From: Filosporella fistucella
Taxonomy: Eukaryota; Ascomycota; Leotiomycetes; Helotiales
Assembly: GCA_030077755.1 (NCBI GenBank)
Contig: JAQJZZ010000002.1
Span: 1,364,001-1,428,000 of the forward strand
Direction of reading: 5' to 3'
DNA: 64,000 nt
The position numbers were made by a program, and so were the translations under genes. The notes beneath the pieces are model-generated. The model searched no databases. It had not been told where the DNA came from and saw only the letters and a list, made by a program, of their open reading frames with translations. This document shows, piece after piece, positions 24,681-35,713 of the stretch (its first letter is position 1; each line of letters begins with the position of its first letter).

Positions 24681-27600
24681 TCACAAGATGTCCCCATCAA
24701 GCCCCTCCTTCAGCCAAAATGCTTTCCAAGCTTCTCCCCATTTCACATCCTTAACCTCATTCAACCAGTCCGAGAACTTGATCTTCTCCTCTCCGATAGT
24801 CATAACCCCGTTCTTGACACCCCTCCAGCCCTCGATCGGTGCCTTGATATACTGATGTTTTACCCCGCAGTACTCTCTCCAATACTCATGTGGCACACCC
24901 TCATTACGCTTCTTCCGAATTTGATAGCATGATTCGCAAAGATCGGCATCAACGCATACCAGGCAATAGTAGATAGCTCCCTTCTCCCAAGAGTCATGTT
25001 CAATGATCTCGCATTCGCCGTCACATGACATGCCACCATCAGGTGCTCGTTCATCTAGGCTGTCTTCTTCCTTTTCATCCTCAGAGCCACTTCCTTCCCC
25101 GGACTTGCCACCTTCAGAGCCAGTTTCAGAGCCACTATCACTTTCCGAGTCAGAAGAACCATCTTCATCATAATGTTTCACTGTCGGATCGATGATTGAG
25201 AATTGAGCCGAAAGAGCAATTTGAGCATCCTTGGTTAATCCGACACACACGAGTGCCTTCGACAATAATCGAAGACTCCCAGAATCATTCCAACCCTCAG
25301 TATCCGTGAGACCCTTGATGCAAGATTGGAAAGTTCGCTCCAAAATTTCTTGGTACTCGAGACCCGTCCCGACTATCTTCGTCATCCTTGCGGCAATAAT
25401 TGCTGTCTGGGATTCATAGATGTTGAAGACCTTGACATTCTGTGCCAGTCTACGCTCTGGAATACGCTTGTACTCGAGTAGTATCGCCTCCTTCTCCCTT
25501 GGATCGGAAGACATCCTGAACTCTTCGTATAAGATATCCGAAAGCTCCTGCCGTGTGTTGATGACAGTGTCGATATCATCCTCACCTGAGAGGGAATCCA
25601 AACAAGCATCGCTGTCCAAGATATCATAGAGAACCTTCTTGGCCTTTTGAGTATCGCCGATAACGTGTCTGTAAGCCTGTGCTAGCTTGAGACGTGGAAA
25701 GCCAGCTTTCTTGGACTTGATGAGATATGCAATTACTTGCTCATATGTCTCGACCATGAAATCAAGCTTCCCGTGCGTCTTGGCAGCTTCTTGGAATCTT
25801 TCATTAGGCTCCCTGAAATTGTAGTCATCATCCCCATCTTCTTCATCTGATGGGTGCATGACAATGAGCCAGCTCATTCTGTCCCATAACGTCCAACCTT
25901 CCATGGTCTCCAGGAGTTGTTCGTCAGTCAGCAAGATCGTCCATCTATCCAAAATGTGGCCCTGCATTGTTACTGCGGGAAGAAGTGCTTTCGCTTCTTG
26001 ATATGATACTATTGCATCACTGAATTGCTTGAGGCGTCTCTGGCACTTAGCAAGATTGAGATACGCAAGTCTCTTTTGGGAGAGCATCATATCATGTTCC
26101 TCTGGCGTGGCCTCGAAGTCAAGTTTCAAAGCCGCTATTAGCATGTCATACGCAGCACTGACATGCGGGTGGTCGTCTTCCGCCTCGTCATTTGCATCTG
26201 CTATATCCATGTGCGCCTTCGCAATGCTGACCATGTTGTAAAATCTTCTCAGCTCGGTAGGTGGCACCAACAAAGCCCTTTCAAACCAAGGAATGGACGC
26301 TTCATGTTGGTTGTATGGTGCCAGAATCATTACGAGGGCAACCATGCGCAGACCTTGATGCACCGTAACTGGCCCGAAAAGGTTCGCCATGGTATTAAAT
26401 GTTTCCCCTGATGCGTTGATCCTCTGTGCAAGAGTGATTGGTGCAATTAGGTCGGTCTATCTCAGAATTAGCCATGAATATCAAGCACATACATTGAATT
26501 ACCATTGCAGCAGCATCCAGTGCGTACATGAATGAGACTCTTGCTCCGAAGTTAAGCTTTGCCGTGAGCCAATTGTGATGATGACCTCTGACAAGTGGCT
26601 CCATTATTTTCTTTGGACCGGTCCTGATCCCGGATAGCCAATTCGAAGCAGTTTCGCTCAACCCGTCTTCGGTCGGCATGCGTTCCATTAATTCACTGAG
26701 GCGAGTAAAGAATGAATATGGGTGCGTAGAGCCTTCTGGGTTTGCAACGAAAGCTAAGGTGTAATAATCGCGGAAATACCCATGCTGCTCAATAATCTTT
26801 GATGCTTGATTGTGATCTGTCAATATTAGAGCAAGACTTTCGAAAACTCGAAGAAGGTCCTCAGTGGAGAGCGCCGCAGCGTCAATGGAAAGAAAATGTG
26901 CAGCCCAATATCGAGCAGAGTAAGCTGCCAATCCGGTAGAGTGTGGAGCATTTCCGCACAGAACGGAGACTGTGTTCTCAAAGATAGTCAGGTGGGCGTG
27001 TGACGGTGAGGTCCGGAGTCCATCATCATCGACACTCATTGCCTGGAAATATTCCCGGATTGAACGTTCTTGGAAACGAAGCGGGAACGTGCCATCGTCT
27101 GTTGCCTCTTTTTCGTCATCTTCAGCATCGGATGCTGGGTCGCTTTCATCACCAACAGCAACTGGTGTCGCTACTTCCAGAATTCTAAGAAGTTTCAGCC
27201 CCATGTTTTCGTGGCCCGCTGGGGTACAAACCTTGATGATTTTCCTTCAAGCTCCTCCTCAATGCTAAAACCAGAATCTTGTCCCGTTAGTGATCCAACA
27301 CAGGATGCCTCATTGACTGTCAGAGGGCGTCTTGAGAAAGCGAGCCAAGCAAATAGTTGCTTCAATGCTTTGTACTGCTCCGGAGTTCTTCGACTTTGGC
27401 ACTCTGCTAGCATTAGAGCATACAATGACGATAAATCTGTCGGACAGAACGATGCCATGTCTTTTAGAACGGCACCTTCTCGGCCTATAGAATTGTATCG
27501 ACGAAGCATATGCTCCACAAAGAGCATGCCTAGCCCGAATTAGTAAAGATTCGACGAGGTTGATGAGAAGAATGATGACTGACCGTCTGCCTTTTCTTGC

Positions 27601-29412
27601 AAAGATGCGCTGATTAATTTCTTGACTCGCTTTCGAAACTTGGAAATTTTGGACAATCCCTTTGTTCTGTCCATGCGGGTCTTGAGAAGTTTCGGAAAAT
27701 CAACAGAAATCTTCTCTTTAGTAACAAGTAGCTCGGTACATTCTGTCTTTGTTGCATCGTACTCGGGAATTGGTCGAAGTGTGACCAGGACATGAACCTT
27801 CGACTTCGCTGCTTGGATCTTCGAAAGAAGATCTAGAAACATTGTTTTGTCGTTCGACGATGCAATCTCATCAAGACCGTCCAGAATTAAGTACGCATTG
27901 CCCTCACCATCCTCAGGGAACTTTGATATTAAATATTTTTCCCACAAAGGCATCCAATCTGCGGTGTTGACAACCTCATTCTCGTTCTTGTCGATCTCAG
28001 CTGCGGTTTGCTCGCAGTATACAGTATCTTGCTCAGCAAGTTGTCTTATAAGACTGGCTGTAGCCGTCGACATTGTTTTGAGCTCTTCTTGCTCATCCTT
28101 GAAGTAAAAGTATGCTACTGAGCTTCGTGGGTCGTAATCGGCTGTCTCGCTGAGCTTCTGCACAATCGAGAAGGCCAAGTTCGACTTTCCTACTCCTGAG
28201 CCTCCCACGAGAAACAGAACAGATTTCTCATGAGAACTCCAACTCTCGTATGATTTTTCCTCAAAGATCCACTCACCCGTTCCATGAACGAATGAAGCTT
28301 CAATATCTTCGGCTTGTTCGATAAGCACCGCGGGCTTGATGAAGGTACGACGAACGACGTTGAATGCCGCATGTTTTCTTGCTCCTGGTTCCTTTCCCTT
28401 ATCCTTCGACTTGTGTGGCTGAGATTGCGCTTTAGCAGCCTTTTTCTCCTGATCTGCCATCATTTTTGCAAAATTCTCTGCCAGTTGGGTTTGCATTTCT
28501 GTCACTGCAAGAAAACCATCTTTCACTGAAACCTGAATATCTTGAGCTCTCAAGTCAATCTCTTGTGTCGCGATATCAATCCGTTGAGTTGAGACGATAA
28601 CATGCTTGGTGTCTTTTTTGATTTCTTCGGTATTTCCAAGCGTCGCAAAATTGGTCGCAGACTCGAGCCGCTTCAGTGCTGTTTCCATGGTGCCGTAAGC
28701 TCCAGCGAGCTCATCATCTCCACCACCCTCCAGGAGAGTTTTGAACCATTTCTCTATTTTTCATTAGTATTTTATGATAATCGAAGAGGTGGACTTACTG
28801 AATCGCCCTTTCTTGACGGCCTTTGTCGCAATAGCGAGAAGATTCATCATGCTTGAGAAAACTCTAGTGAGAAAGAGTTTATAAGCAGGTACTGTTGGCA
28901 TCCTGCTCTCGATGATCGATACTCTCTCTAGAAAGTTATTCATCTCATCAAAGAAGCTGGTGATCTTGTCATAATCTGCTGACACATCTTTGCATGCCTG
29001 AAAAGAATTAGTTTCGACCACAATGCGGGTCACAAATTCTCACCTTCATCACGTATGTGAAAGCAGTCAAAATTGCTGCTGCAGGTGGGAATGCCTGAAT
29101 ATATCAGCAATATTTCTTGCATGTTATCGGAAAACTTACAGGTGTTGCAGCCTGTGCAATGTATTGAGCTCCTTTCATCACGAGATCGCTATTTCGAGTA
29201 ATTGCAGAGCGAAGTTTATCGACTTTGCCCTTGTCATGACGAAATCCATCAAAGAGATCATTTTTCAATTGCGCATCATTCATAATATCATTCACACTCG
29301 TGAATCGTGGCAAAGTTCTCAAATCTTGACCAGTGGTTTCATAGTAACCTCTCAACGCTGTAGACCACAGATCCGCAATATCCGTGGTCTCTTCGGTAGG
29401 CTTTGACGCCAT
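24681..29412 (-). CDS. NLR-like STAND receptor: Goodbye - NACHT - TPR-like - ZZ-type zinc finger
   Basis: Seven exons keep one open frame: 29412-29140, 29094-29044, 28997-28799, 28753-27584, 27529-27232, 27184-26503 and 26456-24681 (1482 residues). Residues 1-180 resemble the fungal STAND N-terminal Goodbye domain (LWSTALRGYYETTGQDL, the AFPPAAAILTAFTYV exon, VSADYD). A coiled, Lys-rich linker follows. The NACHT NTPase has the P-loop GGSGVGKS near residues 360-365 and Walker B YLILDGLDEI near 462-471. The part after about residue 890 looks like TPR helices (FERALLVPP, AYLNLAKCQRRLKQFSDAIVSYQEA). A Ser/Glu/Asp-rich spacer leads to a ZZ-like finger (about 1367-1427; CDGEC, CLVC, CESC, then two His). 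STAND proteins with these parts act as recognition switches in fungal incompatibility or immunity. The ligand and output are unknown. It is probably cytosolic. Confidence 0.85.
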
Positions 29413-32090
29413 ACTGGGTAGTATATTTCACTTTTATCGCAGAAAAAAAAGCAACAACAATGTGAGAAAGATGAGAAGCTTCTGACTCCCTAAAATATTT
29501 GGGGCCCCGCATGAATATAGGGCTGTTTATCGTATCTTTGGCCAATACATACCCCAGCAAACGATTTCCCAGAACAATATTTGGGGGCTAAAAGAAGGGT
29601 GATTAATCTTACCTGCAGGGAATCTTACCTCAGCCTCTGCTGCCGTTAGTCGGCCGTCCGTCGCACGCTCTGATCTGGCAATCATGCCAATGATCAGCGC
29701 AATTGCCAGATGCAGGATTGGCATTGCCTTAGCTGAGATTTCTATGAGGAGAGAATTGATACATCATGCGTGATAATGTGGTTGCTTTGCCTCTGGATAA
29801 AATCCTTTCAGTGTAGAATCGTCAGCTTGACTGCAAGTACAAGGTTCGCCTTTCAGCGGTCCGTTCGTGACGGGATAAGTGTCTGTGGTCCTACCGAGTC
29901 CGCCTATAGCGTTGGTCACTGCTAGCCTGGCCACTAAATTCAGGGGCTTGCAGATTGACAGCGCTAAGTCTCTCCTTCATTCTGTGTCGTGATTGGATTC
30001 GGGCAAAAATTTAAACTTGCACAAAAACGAGCTACATCGTCTATGAATCCTCCTTTATGAAGATAAGTACTCTCTGTACGAGGGAATGGCAATTACTTCG
30101 TATTCGTGCATGCTTATCATGACAAGTCAGATTCCTTTGCAAATAATGTCATATTCAGCGAGAAATTATACTTTGCGGCTACGACTTGAATGTACCTGAG
30201 AAATTGTAACAATATGAACCAAACGCTTCAAAGTATGAAGTTTAACCTCAAAATTCCGTTGGAATCTCTGCTGTACAACCTGGAAGGAAATTGGAAACAT
30301 TAGCAGTCGAGACAAGGCGGCGACCTCAAGGACTGGAACACATCACGGAAAAGGCAGCTATCCTACTAGGGTGTAAAAGAACCAATTTAATCAAACCATA
30401 TCGGATTAGTATGCCAAGCACGATTTGAGCAGCTGCTGAATTGAACTTCTCGTAAAATCTTCTGATGCTATCACGAACCCCGCTGCGGGGTCATTTTCTC
30501 ACACAAACATGTGCCCATATAAACCTACTACAGCTATCAGGCCATCTTATGGGAATTCCGGATTCTCATATAAGAACGCACTTTGCCCTAATCAATGCAT
30601 CTTTTTTTTTTTGCACATATTTCTGTATAAAACCTTGTAGCTACAAGATGAAGCATTGGAGTCATGACGAAACTAGGGACTATAGAAGTTTACTTGAGAG
30701 CAATTTATTTGTGGAAATTCTAGCGGTTTGAAATCATGTAGTAAGCGTTTTCATGTCAATTCGTCCTCCAAAGATCAAGGGAGCGAAGTGATGCGGCTGC
30801 GACTTAGTGACCACAACAACCAATCTATTTAATGAATACTAGCCACTGACGATCTGTATAACTATATGTATAGTCTTCGGTTTTGAAATTCATAGTATAC
30901 ACGAATTTTTCCGAAAAGTGAAGAGGCTGAGGCAATGACTCCTAGGCCAAACTTGCCGATCATATTGACTTGGAGCATAAAACATTTGTTTGGAAAAAAC
31001 TTGGAATACCACGAAACAATATAATAGCTAGACTCTCTTTTTTCTGTCCGCTTACTAGCTTTCATTTAACATTAACTGTGTTTTCTGCAAATAATTCTCG
31101 CTGACTCGACCCTACACCCCAGCCTGAATTTTACAAAAGCTATTTACATCCAAGATTATTCTTGCGTTGCTTGCTTGCTTCGATCTTAGCTTTAGTTGTA
31201 GGTCCAAGGCTGTGCTAGGCCTTTAGAGCTACGTAAGTCACTCATCTCCCGGAAAAACCTTTGGAATTCTCCTCCAGGACACTTTGGTCAGTAGATGATT
31301 AAATACTTCAAAGACAAAGATATACTCCCAATCTTCTCGTTTAAAACAGTGAAGGATTTCAATGCTTCCGAAATACCTTCGTAAAAATTTCGGAATTTAT
31401 TTATGTAGTAGCGTTAGACAAAGTTCTTATTTACCTGAACTTACCAAAGTCTACCAATCTGAAGTCATAGTGGGTCCGGTTAGTGGTATACTAATATATA
31501 CGCTTTCCATCATGGCATATATATATATTTTTGGGTGCTATTTTTATGGTATCAATTAGCCCAATTAAGTTATTCCTTAATTTGATTAGACTAGGTCCCT
31601 GATAGTCAGAATAGCTCCACATCATATTTTCGAGTTCATCCCCGCTTTTTCCTGGCCACATTCAATTTCTGCAGAGAAATGTTTTATTCAAATTCAATAC
31701 CAAGTTTTCGAATCATCGAGAACTAAGCTAGTGCTGCCTAGACACCTAAAGCAAGACCCACTCCCCTTTTCTATAGCTATTTCATCTACACTTGTTCCCT
31801 CCCAGCACCTCAAATTTACAACACCTCTTCTTAACAACCGACTTGTACACCTTGGCTCGCTGTCTAGGCTTCCAAGGAATCTCCTGCTTGTACAGACTAT
31901 CACAATACCTTTCAGCGTCAAATCTATAACACATTTGTCTAAAGTAAGCTTCAAGCTTCCACCCTTCAGCGCTCTACTGTATTGCACTATATCGCTGACT
32001 TGCTTATAGAAAAGGACGATTCGAAAGCTTCTGCTTATCACCACAGCTCTTTGCATAGCGCAAACACAATATTGAACCCTATCTCTACAG
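29413..32090. other. Long AT-rich intergenic region
   Basis: 2.7 kb between the NLR-like gene and the BTB gene. Many TA-rich stretches (for example about 31470-31560) suggest old, mutated repeats, but no transposon protein can be read. It contains a perfect GC-rich palindrome at 30477-30491 and, at about 29670-29710, an inverted repeat with arms TCTGGCAAT/ATTGCCAGA. Confidence 0.45.
30477..30491. repeat. Perfect 15-base palindrome (hairpin-forming)
   Basis: ACCCCGCTGCGGGGT: 7-base arms around one T. It stands out as a GC-rich island in AT-rich DNA. It could be a dispersed element or a protein-binding site. It is not a bacterial-type terminator. Confidence 0.6.
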
Positions 32091-33407
32091 ATGGATCACC
32101 CTTCCAGGGACGCTGCTGCGCTCGAATCATCATTTACGTCCGACATGGCTACCGCACACACTAATAGCTCAGGCTCGACTAGCCCAGTTCCTTCTGAACT
32201 GTCGACAGGTGAACCGTCAAAGTAAGTCACTGTCTTTAGTCCAGATTCTTTGCAATGATTTTCCGCCGGCTCTCGACGGTCACTGCTTATATGAGGAAGA
32301 TTACTGACTCTTCTCACTCAGCACTTCAACAAATGTCGATAGTGTAGTACAACAAGACACCAACAATTCCGCAGAGCTAAGTGATTACATCATCGGATCC
32401 CCGGCCGCAGCACAGGTTCGTGAACTCATGATTCCAAAAGACGCAAATCACTTATCAACCTGAAATAGAAAATCGTCGCAACCACTACTACGAACTTGAT
32501 AATTGACTCCATCCCCCCTTTGCAACGAGGTGATATCAGTATCTTCATCCGCAAGCTTGTACCTGTACCAAACAATGTTACAATCCACGTAGACGGCACA
32601 ACAAGCACGGATGAATTCGGTACGGAATATCTCGTTCAATGCAGCAAATATTTTGCGGATGTGCTGCAGGGAGGATGGAAAGAATCTGAGCAAGCTTTCA
32701 TGCATCTCCCGGAGATGAATCCAACTGTGTGGCAACTATTCAGGAAGTTCATCTCAAACGCTGGAGAATTTGATTTGCAAGAAGAGGATATCCGTCACCC
32801 AGGATGGATCACCTATACCAAAGATGAAGAGGAATACTACAAGCAAGGCGGTGGTGCCCTGGTTGGAGGAAAGAGGGGACTCAGTACCGTCATCCCCTAC
32901 ATAATTCTCGATCGGCTCATCGAAGGCTATCAGTTTGGGGAGTATATCCAATGTCCAGGATTTTGCAACAATATAATGGACTTGTTGATTATTGCATACC
33001 GGAAATACTATGACTCCAACGACAAACAGATCCCACTCTGGAATTTGAGCATGGTATTCGGGGATGTATTCGACAACCATGGATTACAGAGGTTTTTGGC
33101 CGACGTTCTCCTCTTCGCTATGGGAACAAATGCATTTCAAGAGGCTATTCATAACAAATATCTCGATAAGAGGAGTATAACCGCGGTAGCTTTGGCAGGA
33201 CTACGTCAAAAGGAGGCTGAGAGCAGACTCCTTCCTGACAATCCTTTCGATCGCACGAGGTGTACCTACCACAATCACCCCGAAGGGAAATTCTTCACCA
33301 CGTGCTCGGATCCGTTTTCCAAGAATAACATGGGGCCGGCATGGATTACTTCTGAACAGGCTTCAAATTTGGGAGCGCTTTGGATGAATGATGATGGGGA
33401 TTGGTGA
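32091..33407 (+). CDS. BTB/POZ-like domain protein
   Basis: Exons 32091-32221, 32322-32415 and 32469-33407 join in frame, giving 387 residues. The first two exons encode a Ser/Thr-rich disordered N-terminus. Exon 3 begins the fold: ISIFIRKLVPVPNNVTIHVDG, EYLVQCSKYFADVLQGGWKES, MHLPEMNPTVWQLFRKFI, the usual course of a fungal BTB-like domain in which a strand is followed by the conserved residues before SKYF. A helical C-terminal region follows (LIEGYQFGEYIQCPGFCNNIMD, TNAFQEAIHNKYLD). BTB domains mediate protein-protein contacts, often as adaptors of Cul3 ubiquitin ligases, but fungal expanded families are mostly unstudied. Its 3' flank is duplicated just downstream. Confidence 0.72.
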
Positions 33408-33420
33408 TGTGGCACAGATC

Positions 33421-33677
33421 CACTCTTTGGACTCATTTGGTAAGCTAGTCGAGGTTTTTACAGAGGGCCTTATTCATTACGAGGTGTGAGCAGGCTTTTT
33501 GTGTATTGGCGTTTGGAGCAATTTGTGGAAGGACAATCTGTAAATAGAGACCATTTCTGAACACCACTTTGTCACGGAATGGAGTGCTTGGCAGATTCAG
33601 CTGAATAGGACACAGTCTTCACTCACAATTATGGTTTCATATTTTTGAGACAGCATTCACTTTTTGGCAATTAATCT
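33421..33677. repeat. Direct repeat, copy 1 (less mutated)
   Basis: About 257 bases beginning CACTCTTTGGACT, starting 14 bases after the BTB stop codon. The partner at 33729-33987 aligns along its length with few gaps, for example GCAGGCTTT, CTTGGCAGATT and ACTCACAATTAT in the same order and spacing. Confidence 0.85.
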
Positions 33678-33728
33678 CGTCCCTTGCTCTCTCTCTACTA
33701 TGTGACTTAGTTTCGATTTGAACCCATT

Positions 33729-33987
33729 TACTCTTTGGACTTATTTGGTTAGCTAATTGAGGTTTTTATAAATAAGCTTATTTATTACAAGATATAAGCA
33801 GGCTTTATAGGTATTAGCGTGGAGAGCATTTTAGAGCAAGGGTGATTTTTAAATAGAAACTATCTCTTGATATCGCTTTTAATATGAAATAAGGTACTTG
33901 GCAGATTTAGCTAAATAAAATACAGTCTTTACTCACAATTATAGTTTTATTTTTGTGCGATAGCTTTCATTTTTTGAGAACTAATCC
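33729..33987. repeat. Direct repeat, copy 2 (AT-shifted, RIP-like)
   Basis: It aligns with 33421-33677. Most differences are G to A or C to T in this copy (ACTCATTTGG to ACTTATTTGG; TTACGAGGTGTGAGC to TTACAAGATATAAGC; TGAATAGGACACAG to TAAATAAAATACAG). This is the signature of repeat-induced point mutation, though deamination of methylated cytosine would look similar. Confidence 0.8.
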
Positions 33988-34611
33988 GGCATAGGTTAAT
34001 CAATTAATTATTTCATACCCTTGTGGAATAGCTGCCGTGTCTGTGGTATATCCCAGCTCCTGGGGTTGCTGTTTGTCTCAAGCCATAAAGAATGAACCCG
34101 TATGCAAGACCTCTACCCCAGGTTAGAAATCCTTTCTACGCGGATACCAGGCTTTCCACTTCACTTTATACTTACCATAGGCTATTACTGCTCTCTGAAA
34201 AACAACGTTAGCCTTAACCAAGTGCTTAGCCCCGCTCTGTCATACTCGAGTCTCGACTGGCGATTTTCAAAACGTAAGGAAGGTGCTGCTATACTACTTC
34301 GGGAACATTTCTACGTCACAAACACCGATTTCCAACCAAATGATGTTCTCAAGAGCAGGTACCCTAGGTAGGATCTGACGTAGAAATCCCCGCTCTAGGT
34401 AAGAACAAATTGTTTCAACCGAAAACAGGCAACATACGATCACATCCAGTCAACTCAACCCACAGAAACCACATGTTGATAATACAAACAACAATTCTAA
34501 GAGCAACATCATCAACAGTCAGAACGGAAAGTTTTGGTATCACATCACAATTCCCAAACCAACACATGTACCAGAACACATTTTAGTCTCGGTTTTATAT
34601 ACGACCAACCA

Positions 34612-34866
34612 ATGAAAGCGACGAAGGAGTTTCTCATCATCATGGGCGTCCTATCGGCGGCTTTCGTGATATTGGCTATTATATTCATCTTAGCAGGGTG
34701 CCCGACAGGCGACGACGACGATGACGACGTGACTACTGATGAAGAAAGTCAATGGTCTGAGGATCAGGGCAGAGCGAGAAGGAGACGTGAGAGGAGAAGT
34801 TCAGGAACTGAGTTTCTGAGTCTGTACCTCTTAATTTTGGCGCCACTGGTCCTTGGGGATGGCTAA
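34612..34866 (+). CDS. Small single-pass membrane protein, hypothetical
   Basis: 84 residues. One strong hydrophobic segment near the N-terminus (IIMGVLSAAFVILAIIFILA), then a run of six Asp, an acidic Ser/Glu stretch and an Arg-rich block (ARRRRERRS), ending in a second hydrophobic stretch. The composition is unlikely for random sequence, but no family is recognised, and the last third might be intronic or wrongly read. Possibly a small membrane or tail-anchored protein. Confidence 0.35.
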   Translation: MKATKEFLIIMGVLSAAFVILAIIFILAGCPTGDDDDDDVTTDEESQWSEDQGRARRRRERRSSGTEFLSLYLLILAPLVLGDG

Positions 34867-35713
34867 TTAAGACGCCCTCGAGAGATAGTTTGGGAATTTG
34901 AGGAGAGGAGGGGTATCATCAGTGATGCGGCGATTGGAAGTGAGACTCTGGTTCAAGGGTTGACACTTTCAGGTTGAAGGCCGACGAAACGGGAGGGATC
35001 CAATGGACAACAGGAAGATAGCATTGTTAAGAAGGAAAGAACATGGGACATCTGTGTATAGGCGCGACTTCCTCTGTAGTTGCCAATAGAAACTGTTTTG
35101 TTGAGCGTCTGTCTCCCCTTGAGCATCAACATTATTTCAAACATCATTACATAATGTCATTCGTTAATAATGAAACATTTTTACCACTGCAAGATGATCA
35201 GATTTACTCAAACATCAAATGACTAACGAATAAATAGGCACCACGAATTCCACACCCGCAACGACGAAGGCAATGACAGCGGCGAACCTCTTCCATCTTT
35301 TACCCCATTCGAGCAGGAGGCACATCCTAGCCCTCGAGTTCCCCCCTCATAGTAAGATTTTTTTTCTTAAAGATCATACAAGGCATATTTTAATGGCTTG
35401 TAGCTATCAATCGGTCGTAAACTTCTTTCTGCGATGCGGCTGGGCAAGGAGGGGTGGAACTCGGGGGCGTGGGTGTGCCAGACTGCGATGGGGTAAAATG
35501 TACGTTCGATGAGTCCACAGTGATTGATATAGAGAAAGCTAACTTATGCAAAGTTGGAAGAGGGTCAACTCATTCGTCGCTGTCTTTGCTGGAGTCGTCA
35601 CGATCGTGGTTTCGGTGGACGCTTTTTACACTAAGCATTTCAGCGGACAGCCTCCTAAGAAATAGAAAATAATACAATTTGACAGCGCAAAACATCTCCT
35701 CATTTGCATTCTA
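34867..35713. other. Convergent intergenic region
   Basis: 850 bases between the small membrane protein and the hexose transporter 3' end. No gene or RNA recognised. Confidence 0.5.

Larger units (their letters stand above)
33408..34611. other. Intergenic region containing a duplicated, RIP-like segment
   Basis: The 3' flank of the BTB gene (33421-33677) is repeated at 33729-33987 with mostly C-to-T and G-to-A changes in the second copy. The rest (to 34611) shows no gene. TA-rich sequence continues to about 34010. Confidence 0.7.

Noticed and set aside
29527..29724. Minus-strand frame upstream of the NLR-like gene with a hydrophobic start
   Set aside because: Resembles a signal peptide but is short, with no plausible continuation; it lies in the NLR promoter.
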